Source of the DNA: Planctomycetota bacterium
GTDB taxonomy: Bacteria; Planctomycetota; MHYJ01; JACQXL01
Length of the DNA: 5,187 nucleotides
Assembly: GCA_030018555.1 (NCBI GenBank)
Contig: JASEHY010000113.1
Coordinates: forward strand, 1-5,187
Direction: 5' to 3'
A program made the translations under genes and the position numbers. The notes beneath the pieces were generated by a model. That model was not told where the DNA came from. It worked only from the letters and a program-made list of their open reading frames with translations, and did not search any database. Shown piece after piece: positions 1-4,596 of this stretch; positions within the stretch are counted from its first letter, which is position 1; every line of letters begins with the position of its first letter.

Positions 1-161
1 TTATCTCTCTCTTCTTTATAGTAAGAACAACCTACTAACAAGTTCGCTACGTTCACTGCAAGAAAGACACAGATGACCCACAGGGTCACCCGGTGGGTGA
101 TAATAATCAGGAAAGAAGTGTATTTCATCTTTACATATAATATATTTCCTCTCTGGAACGT
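1..161. other. Non-coding leader region with repeat remnants
   Basis: I see no convincing coding sequence here in any frame. The part from about 31 to 118 looks like a decayed copy of the repeats found elsewhere in the window. The segment around 41-58 resembles the start of the insert at the 5' end of dxr (1837-1884): both read roughly 'aaca, g, ttcgct' and later 'tcactgc'. The rest is AT-rich. A TATAAT at 136-141 has no acceptable -35 partner. The end of an upstream gene may lie just left of the window, but nothing visible supports one. Confidence 0.5.
74..100. repeat. Small palindromic repeat with alternative hairpins
   Basis: Two adjacent perfect stems can form. TGACCC (74-79) pairs with GGGTCA (83-88) over a 3-nt loop, and TCACCC (86-91) pairs with GGGTGA (95-100) over a 3-nt loop. 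A third stem, ACCCAC (76-81) with GTGGGT (93-98), would replace both. Such GC-rich palindromes in an AT-rich spacer match the style of the other repeats in the window. A regulatory RNA role is possible but nothing supports it directly. Confidence 0.5.
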
Positions 162-180
162 AGTCAATTATTTATTGACT
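162..180. promoter_or_regulatory. Inverted repeat overlapping the -35 box, candidate operator
   Basis: AGTCAAT (162-168) and ATTGACT (174-180) form a perfect 7-bp inverted repeat around a 5-nt AT spacer. The right arm contains the -35 hexamer of the promoter before the cyclase gene, so a dimeric repressor bound here would block RNA polymerase. The symmetry and overlap are visible in the sequence. The operator role is inferred, and no regulator gene is in the window. Confidence 0.4.
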
Positions 181-202
181 TATAAGACAGGCAAAATATA
201 AT
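175..202 (+). promoter_or_regulatory. Sigma70-type promoter of the cyclase-dxr unit
   Basis: TTGACT (175-180) matches the -35 consensus at five of six positions. A 16-bp spacer follows, then a perfect TATAAT (197-202). Transcription would start near 209, leaving only about ten AT-rich bases before the ATG at 220. This agrees with the absence of a Shine-Dalgarno sequence and suggests initiation on a very short leader. A second TATAAT at 206-211 is too far from the -35 box. AT-rich DNA yields chance -10 boxes, so this remains a prediction. Confidence 0.6.
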
Positions 203-219
203 AATTATAATAATAAAAT

Positions 220-1827
220 ATGCCAAGTTTAGTGATAAAAAAAGATAACAAGGTCATAAAAGAGGTTGTCATTAATAAACCTGCCCTTTTATTGGGCAGA
301 GGGACTGTTGGTAACGATTTAGAGATTCCCGATAATCTGGCTTCCCGTCGGCATTGTGAGATTAAAAAACAGGGAACTGATTATATAATTACAGATATGG
401 GAAGTTCTAATGGCACTATCGTTAACAAGCAAACCATTAAACCCGACCAACTCGTTGTTCTAAAGGACAATGATGAAATCCAGATAGGGATGACCACTCT
501 TATTTTCAGAGACCCACCTTCTATGGTCCCGCCATCACCTGGCATCTCTTCAAGTGATGTGGTAAAAAAGGTAAGTGAAATGCCTTTAGAATATCGTCTG
601 AATATAAAGGATATGCAGGATGCCGGCCAATCACTTGCCGCTGCCCCTTTCACTATGGATTTGGAGAAAAAGAAGGAGAATAAGAGATTCTTTATTTTAT
701 ATCAATTGGGCAAGGCGGTTTCCTCCGCAACAACACTTAAAGAAGTGCTTGATACAGCAATGTATTCTATATTTGATTTTATTAAGACGGATAGAGGTGT
801 TGTTATGTTGCTTGATAAAGAGAGCGGCAAAATCGTTCCTTATCTCAGCCGTACCCGTCTACAAAAGGAGTTGAAAGAACATATTACCGTGTCAAGCACG
901 ATTGTCAATAAAGTAGTAAGTGATAAAGTATCTATTATTACAACAGATGCGATGAGCGATACGAGATTTTCAGCCGGTATGTCAATTGCCCAGCAAAGTA
1001 TCCGCTCCGCAATATGTGTGCCTCTCTGGGAAAAAGAGGATGTTCTCGGCGTTATTTATCTTGACAACCAGATGCACGCTCACTGTTTTACCAATGACGA
1101 TTTGGACTTATTAACCGCCTTCGGCAACCAGATTGCTATCAGGATAAAGCAGGATGAACTTTATACGAATCTCAAGAAAGAGGCGCTTGTGCGTGGCAAT
1201 TTAGAGCGATACCATTCCCCTGATATTGTGGAACTTATCATCTCCAAGGGCTCTACTGACTTCGCTGCGGAAGAAAGAGAAATAACAGTTTTATATGCTG
1301 ATATTCAGAACTTCACCCCGCTGTCAGAGAAGTTGTCTCCGCCGGATATTGCCGAGATGCTTAATGAATACTTTGAGACCGCCACCAACGCTGTTTTTGA
1401 ATATAAAGGAAGTGTAAATAAGTATATTGGTGATGCAATTATGGCTATATTCGGTGCGCCGGTGGAGTCAAAAGACCACGGCATAAATGCAGTAAAATGC
1501 GCTATGAAGATTCTCCAGACCTTAGCCGCTCAAGTTGACAGAAAAGTAAGTTATTCTGTCCGAATTGGAGTGAATACCGGGATGGTTGTCGCAGGCAATA
1601 TCGGTTCTAAGAAACGGATAGAATATACTGTGCTTGGCGATACGGTTAATGTTGCCAGCCGCTTTGCTTCTTACCGCTTGAATCAATTCGGAGAGGCAAA
1701 TCAGATTGTTATCGGAGAGCAAACCTTCAAGGCAATCCAGCCCCACGATATTCAAGTAAAAGATTTAGGTTTGGTCCAACTTAAGGGTAAAGAAAAGGGT
1801 GTCAGGGCTTATCAGGTAATATTATGA
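220..1827 (+). CDS. FHA-GAF-class III adenylate cyclase
   Basis: A predicted soluble signalling enzyme that makes cAMP from ATP. Three domains are visible in 535 residues. An N-terminal FHA domain (about 1-97) has the GRG (26-28), SRRH (42-45) and GSSNG (61-65) motifs of phosphothreonine-peptide binding. A Pro/Ser linker follows, then a GAF domain (about 165-312) with the typical 'ICVPLW...VLGVIYLDN' core, a short helical connector and a class III cyclase domain (about 350-535). The six key residues appear intact: metal-binding D361 and D405, adenine-selecting K401 and T470, and transition-state N477 and R481. Thr rather than Asp at 470 is the class IIIb pattern. No signal peptide or membrane segment is seen. 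The FHA domain implies control by a Ser/Thr kinase, and the GAF domain implies a small ligand or dimerisation; both are inferred. The start has no Shine-Dalgarno sequence but directly follows a good promoter, and the FHA domain begins at once. The stop overlaps the dxr start. Confidence 0.93.
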   Translation: MPSLVIKKDNKVIKEVVINKPALLLGRGTVGNDLEIPDNLASRRHCEIKKQGTDYIITDMGSSNGTIVNKQTIKPDQLVVLKDNDEIQIGMTTLIFRDPPSMVPPSPGISSSDVVKKVSEMPLEYRLNIKDMQDAGQSLAAAPFTMDLEKKKENKRFFILYQLGKAVSSATTLKEVLDTAMYSIFDFIKTDRGVVMLLDKESGKIVPYLSRTRLQKELKEHITVSSTIVNKVVSDKVSIITTDAMSDTRFSAGMSIAQQSIRSAICVPLWEKEDVLGVIYLDNQMHAHCFTNDDLDLLTAFGNQIAIRIKQDELYTNLKKEALVRGNLERYHSPDIVELIISKGSTDFAAEEREITVLYADIQNFTPLSEKLSPPDIAEMLNEYFETATNAVFEYKGSVNKYIGDAIMAIFGAPVESKDHGINAVKCAMKILQTLAAQVDRKVSYSVRIGVNTGMVVAGNIGSKKRIEYTVLGDTVNVASRFASYRLNQFGEANQIVIGEQTFKAIQPHDIQVKDLGLVQLKGKEKGVRAYQVIL

Positions 1828-3137
1828 CAAAATCCAACAGGTTCGCTGGGTTTATCCCCCGATGTAACATCGGGGGACTCACTGCTCGCCAAGGCGAGTC
1901 TGCCTCAGGCATGACAAGAAAGAATATCGTGATACTGGGGGCATCTGGCTCTGTCGGTCAGAACACCTTATCAGTTATAAATAACCTGAATAGCAACGGC
2001 CATCATTTCCATATTAAAGCCATTGTTAATAACTCCAACTGGCAGATAACTCTCAACCAGATAAGAAGGTTCTCGCCTGAAATAGCAATAATAAATGACT
2101 ATTCGGCTTTTTCCACCTTAAAGAATATTCTATTCCAGGAAGAGCGTCGTAGAGGGAAATACTGTAGAACTAAACTTCTTCTCGGAGACGAAGCCATAAG
2201 AGAGACTGTATCCGCCCATGATGTTGATATAGTTGTTTCTGCTATCTCTGGAGCAAAAGGGTTATATCCGACCCTGTGGGCGATAAAGCATAATAAGACC
2301 GTGCTTCTGGCAAATAAAGAATCGTTAGTTATCGCAGGTGAATTATTGAGAACCCTTAACGGATTCAAGAAAATTATACCCGTTGACAGTGAACACAGTG
2401 GGCTATTTCAGATAATAACCCCGCACATAAATGGCAGAACCGCTGGCTTTTGTCCCACGGGGATTAATAAGCCGTTTATGTGCGGGGTAAAAAGAGTTAT
2501 CATCACTGCTTCTGGTGGTCCTTTCTATAACTTGTCTAAACAGGAATTAAAAAGGGTTACTCCCTCTATGGCACTGAGACACCCCACCTATAAAATGGGC
2601 AATAAAATCTCTATTGACTCTGCTACCCTTATGAATAAGGCATTAGAGATTATTGAAGCACATTATCTATTTAATATCCCGGCAGAGAAGATAGAAGTGC
2701 TGATTCATCCTCAATCTGTCGTGCATGCGATGGTGGAATTTGCGGATGGCTCCATCATAGCCCAGATGAACCAGCCCGATATGCGTCTGCCGATACAATA
2801 TGCCCTCACCCATCCTCGGCGGTTTAATTCCCAGATAAAACCAGTATTCCAAATTCCAAATCCGAAATTCCAATTTACTTTCTTGAAACCAGATACGAAG
2901 AAATTTCCTGCCTTATTACTTGGCTATGAAGTTATCCGCCGGGGCGGGACAAGTGGCGCGGTTCTTAATGCTGCCAATGAAGAGGCGGTAAATTTATTCT
3001 TAAAGAAAAGGATTAGATTTACCGATATTACTGAATCTGTTAGCAGGGTTTTGCTAAAACATAAACCACTCAAATTGACACTTGAGAATATTGCTAAAGC
3101 GGATGCCTGGGCAAGGGCCAGAGTTGGGGGTTTTTAG
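1824..3137 (+). CDS. dxr: 1-deoxy-D-xylulose 5-phosphate reductoisomerase
   Basis: Cytosolic enzyme converting DXP to 2-C-methyl-D-erythritol 4-phosphate with NADPH, the committed step of the MEP isoprenoid pathway. Visible motifs are the nucleotide-binding GASGSVG (39-45), LLANKESLV (161-169), metal ligands D188 and E190 in PVDSEH, S230 in TASGGPF, H253, N271, K272 and E275 in the NKALEIIEA segment, and LIHPQSVVH (293-301). These match E. coli D150, E152, S186, H209, N227, K228 and E231, so the enzyme should be active. At 437 residues it is longer than the usual 380-400. The excess comes from a repeat-derived N-terminal extension (about residues 3-29), a palindrome-encoded insert (199-222) and extra residues near 105-116. 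The start at 1824 overlaps the cyclase stop as ATGA and allows coupling; a second ATG at 1911 gives a canonical 408-residue protein. Which one is used is unresolved. The usual neighbours of dxr (uppS, cdsA, rseP) are absent. Confidence 0.95.
   Translation: MTKSNRFAGFIPRCNIGGLTARQGESASGMTRKNIVILGASGSVGQNTLSVINNLNSNGHHFHIKAIVNNSNWQITLNQIRRFSPEIAIINDYSAFSTLKNILFQEERRRGKYCRTKLLLGDEAIRETVSAHDVDIVVSAISGAKGLYPTLWAIKHNKTVLLANKESLVIAGELLRTLNGFKKIIPVDSEHSGLFQIITPHINGRTAGFCPTGINKPFMCGVKRVIITASGGPFYNLSKQELKRVTPSMALRHPTYKMGNKISIDSATLMNKALEIIEAHYLFNIPAEKIEVLIHPQSVVHAMVEFADGSIIAQMNQPDMRLPIQYALTHPRRFNSQIKPVFQIPNPKFQFTFLKPDTKKFPALLLGYEVIRRGGTSGAVLNAANEEAVNLFLKKRIRFTDITESVSRVLLKHKPLKLTLENIAKADAWARARVGGF
1831..1910. 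repeat. GC-rich palindromic repeat at the 5' end of dxr
   Basis: Three hairpins occur in a row: a 10-bp stem (1855-1864 with 1868-1877), CTCGCC (1885-1890) with GGCGAG (1893-1898), and TGCC (1901-1904) with GGCA (1908-1911). The sequence ATGACAA stands on both sides (1824-1830 and 1911-1917), 87 bases or exactly 29 codons apart. Translation reads straight through, adding a low-similarity peptide in front of the normal Dxr N-terminus. The element resembles a small mobile repeat that inserted at, or supplied, the start codon. The ATGACA copy could also belong to the repeat, since the intergenic element carries the same string at 3262-3267. Confidence 0.75.
2418..2488. repeat. Palindromic element inserted in frame within dxr
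   Basis: A perfect 14-bp inverted repeat (2418-2431 with 2475-2488) continues inward through one G-T pair and three more pairs to 2435/2471, leaving a 35-nt loop. The stem encodes part of residues 199-222 of Dxr, between the metal-ligand segment PVDSEH and the TASGGPF motif. Dxr proteins such as that of Bacillus subtilis have only a short connection there, although E. coli has a longer loop. The reading frame is kept and the catalytic residues on both sides are intact, so the peptide is probably a tolerated surface insertion. Confidence 0.75.
2846..2873. repeat. Heptanucleotide tandem repeat in dxr
   Basis: Four consecutive 7-nt units are present: ATTCCAA, ATTCCAA, ATCCGAA and ATTCCAA. They encode the 'FQIPNPKFQF' part of Dxr, where E. 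coli Dxr is about two residues shorter. Since seven is not a multiple of three, gain or loss of one unit would shift the frame and end the protein early. Confidence 0.8.
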
Positions 3138-3174
3138 AGTTTAGCGTTTTTAGTTTGAGACTGTTGACAAAGTC

Positions 3175-3190
3175 CCCCCGCCTCGGCGGG
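3175..3190. repeat. Short GC hairpin downstream of dxr
   Basis: CCCCGC (about 3175-3181) pairs with GCGGGG across a 4-nt CTCG loop, 37 bases after the dxr stop. A U-tract does not follow, so it is not called as a terminator. It belongs to the composite inverted-repeat element around it. Confidence 0.5.
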
Positions 3191-3266
3191 GTCATCCTGT
3201 CCTGAATGCTTTCGGGATCAGGGTCTAATGAGATGCTGATCCCGAAAGCATTCGGGACAGCATGAC
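3191..3266. repeat. Nested 31-bp hairpin inside the intergenic element
   Basis: Arms 3191-3221 and 3236-3266 pair over 31 positions with one mismatch and one G-T pair around a 14-nt loop. The ends read GTCAT and ATGAC. The part at 3241-3257 matches the palindrome inside the HD-GYP-like gene at 3810-3826 in 15 of 17 positions, so the same repeat family occurs both between and within genes. It looks like one repeat inserted in another. Confidence 0.75.
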
Positions 3267-3326
3267 AGCCGACGACGAGACACAAATAAGTTTGTCAACA
3301 GTCTCAAAATAAAAGTTGAAGACCCA

Positions 3327-4595
3327 CTACTTAGGATTACTCGTTCCCGATATGGCGTCCTGCGAATTATCGGATAAGATATTAGCAATATATATAAGTT
3401 GGTTGGTGGCGAGGTCAATGATTTTTGGATAGGGCTGTTTTTCTTTGGCGCTAAAGCCGTCATGTTCCATTTCCTCATCAGGAATAATCTGAACGGTCGG
3501 TCGCAAAGGGGCTTCGCTATTCCCTCTGACCACCCAGCCAATCTCGCTTGTGTTAAGTCGGACACAACTGCCTACCGGATACATCCCGACAAGTCTAACC
3601 AACATCCTTACTAAGTTTCTATCAAGATCTTCACTTGAGTTAATCAGTTGTTTAATCACTAAATGCGGAGACATTTTTTTTCGGTATAGACCCGGATGGC
3701 AGAGTGTCTCATAAGTATCAGCGAGACGAATAATGTCGATATAACCAAGGATTTCCTGGGGGTCTCTTTTGAGTTGAGGAGTTGCCGAATGTCGGAGCGT
3801 AGCGGAGACCCCGAAAACATTCGGGGCATTCATTAAATACTGGAGGATGAGATTGGTTGACGAATAGGTGTTTTTTAATTCTGATAATGTGGGATGAAAT
3901 TGTCCCCCGATGAATATCGGGGTGCTTGTTTCTGGAACGGGTGGCATCTTCTGGGGTAAAGGTGCAATTACTTCTTTTAATTCATGTAAAAACGCCAGGC
4001 ATCCCAACTCCACTAAATTTGATTTGTTATATTTCTTGTCCCGACCTGCCTGTCCCGATGGACATCTGGACGCAGACAGGCCAAGATAGAGCGAAATAAT
4101 CCCCACATTCATTGAATGATACTTAAGTTGCTCTATGGCAACAGATTGGTTGGTCAGGTCAAGTAAAGCCCGTTCTCCGGTAATAATAAAATTAATCGCC
4201 TCGTTCAGAGAAGTCAGGAATTCAGAATAGATGGGTTTCTTCAGGTCTTCCAGGGTGTGGACTTCTCCTATAATTTTTATGGTACTCTGGCTTAATTGCT
4301 GATATAAATTATGGGCTTTTTTTGATTTTGCCTCATTGTCCTGAGGGAAGATTTTTGATAGGGTTTCTGGTGTCTGGCGCATACTATCCGAAAAACTTAC
4401 GCCAGGTTTATGTTCAATAACCTCTCCCATCGGGGTTGGCTGTGCCGGCGAAACAGGACGCTCATCCTCTTCCGCTCTGATTAGTCGCACCTTCTCAGGA
4501 ATAACCGGCGGAACCGCGGGCGTATCTTTTTTACTATCGGGCTTGTCCTGAGCCGCAGCGAAGGGCTGTTTGAATATGTTTGCAAACCGAACCAT
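3327..4595 (-). CDS. Degenerate HD-GYP-family protein, probable pseudoenzyme
   Basis: A 422-residue cytosolic protein. Residues 1-100 are a Pro- and charge-rich, probably disordered leader. The rest follows the HD-GYP fold: the helix 'YHSMNVGIISLYLGLS' (160-175), the position of the HD motif (about 197-206), 'HP' (234-235), 'ILGYIDIIRLADTYETL...YRKKMSPHLVIKQLI' (282-318) and the typical C-terminus 'VGMYPVGSCVRLNTSEIGWVV...IIDLA' (336-396). Catalysis is probably lost. The HDIGK motif reads HELKE, and the HHERxDGxGYP segment is absent. Family members cleave cyclic di-GMP; this one may instead bind a partner or ligand, which is inference. Four small repeats lie within the frame. The ATG at 4595 is chosen because AGGAG stands 12 bases upstream. 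A GTG at 4619 would add eight residues and overlap the ATPase gene. The gene begins one base after the ATPase stop, which indicates an operon and translational coupling. Confidence 0.75.
   Translation of the reverse strand: MVRFANIFKQPFAAAQDKPDSKKDTPAVPPVIPEKVRLIRAEEDERPVSPAQPTPMGEVIEHKPGVSFSDSMRQTPETLSKIFPQDNEAKSKKAHNLYQQLSQSTIKIIGEVHTLEDLKKPIYSEFLTSLNEAINFIITGERALLDLTNQSVAIEQLKYHSMNVGIISLYLGLSASRCPSGQAGRDKKYNKSNLVELGCLAFLHELKEVIAPLPQKMPPVPETSTPIFIGGQFHPTLSELKNTYSSTNLILQYLMNAPNVFGVSATLRHSATPQLKRDPQEILGYIDIIRLADTYETLCHPGLYRKKMSPHLVIKQLINSSEDLDRNLVRMLVRLVGMYPVGSCVRLNTSEIGWVVRGNSEAPLRPTVQIIPDEEMEHDGFSAKEKQPYPKIIDLATNQLIYIANILSDNSQDAISGTSNPK
3784..3826. repeat. Palindromic repeat replacing the GYP segment
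   Basis: CCCCGAA (3809-3815) and TTCGGGG (3820-3826) form a hairpin with a 4-nt loop, while CCGAATGT (3785-3792) can pair instead with ACATTCGG (3817-3824). It encodes residues 257-271 of the HD-GYP-like protein, exactly where HHERxDGxGYP is expected. Bases 3810-3826 match 3241-3257 of the intergenic element in 15 of 17 positions. Confidence 0.75.
3905..3922. repeat. Short palindrome in the HD-GYP-like gene
   Basis: CCCCGAT (3905-3911) pairs with ATCGGGG (3916-3922) over a 4-nt loop. The arms match the stem of the dxr 5' insert (1856-1876). It encodes residues 225-231 (TPIFIGG), just before the HP motif. It is short enough that chance cannot be excluded for this copy alone. Confidence 0.5.
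4048..4081. repeat. Palindromic repeat inserted in frame
   Basis: GCCTGTC (4048-4054) pairs with GACAGGC (4075-4081), and a smaller stem, GTCC (4052-4055) with GGAC (4060-4063), competes inside. It encodes residues 172-183 of the HD-GYP-like protein, a Ser/Gly/Cys-rich stretch (SASRCPSGQAG) between two conserved helices of the fold. The composition is foreign to the surrounding helical sequence, which supports an insertion. Confidence 0.65.
4542..4564. repeat. Dispersed repeat copy in the leader of the HD-GYP-like gene
   Basis: On the minus strand this reads roughly 'ttcgctgcggctcaggacaag', encoding PFAAAQDK at residues 11-18. The string resembles a repeat type common in environmental genomes, recalled from general knowledge and not searched. 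Its TTCGCT core also occurs near 42 and at 1842 in this window. It sits in the disordered leader, where an inserted peptide would do little harm. Confidence 0.5.
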
Positions 4596-4596
4596 T

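Larger units (their letters stand above)
3148..3314. mobile_element. MITE-like inverted-repeat element between convergent genes
   Basis: The ends form a 24-bp inverted repeat with one mismatch (3148-3171 with 3291-3314). Its central 18 bp (3154-3171 and 3291-3308, beginning TTTGAGACTGTTGAC) are perfect. Inside lie a GC hairpin (3175-3190) and a long nested hairpin (3191-3266). The element has no coding capacity for a transposase, so it would depend on one elsewhere. No clear target-site duplication is visible. It fills nearly the whole 189-bp gap between the ends of dxr and the HD-GYP-like gene. As transcribed RNA it would fold strongly and might separate the two convergent units, but neither side has a T-run typical of an intrinsic terminator. 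Confidence 0.7.

Noticed and set aside
136..141. TATAAT as the -10 box of an upstream promoter
   Set aside because: No recognisable -35 hexamer lies 16-18 bases upstream, and the region is AT-rich enough to give this by chance.
206..211. Second perfect TATAAT as the -10 box
   Set aside because: It is 25 bases from the -35 hexamer and would place the transcript start at the ATG; the copy at 197-202 has better spacing.
1260..1280. Possible repeat in the cyclase gene (cttcgctgcggaag)
   Set aside because: The stem is weak and the encoded residues fit the usual linker before the cyclase domain, so no insertion is needed to explain it.
3175..3190. Intrinsic terminator for dxr
   Set aside because: The GC hairpin is good but is followed by mixed bases and not by a T-run; it is better read as part of the inverted-repeat element.
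3218..3565. Open frame of 115 codons on the minus strand and others opposite or within the main genes
   Set aside because: They overlap well-supported genes or the inverted-repeat element, have no recognisable domain, and their composition is that of a shadow frame.
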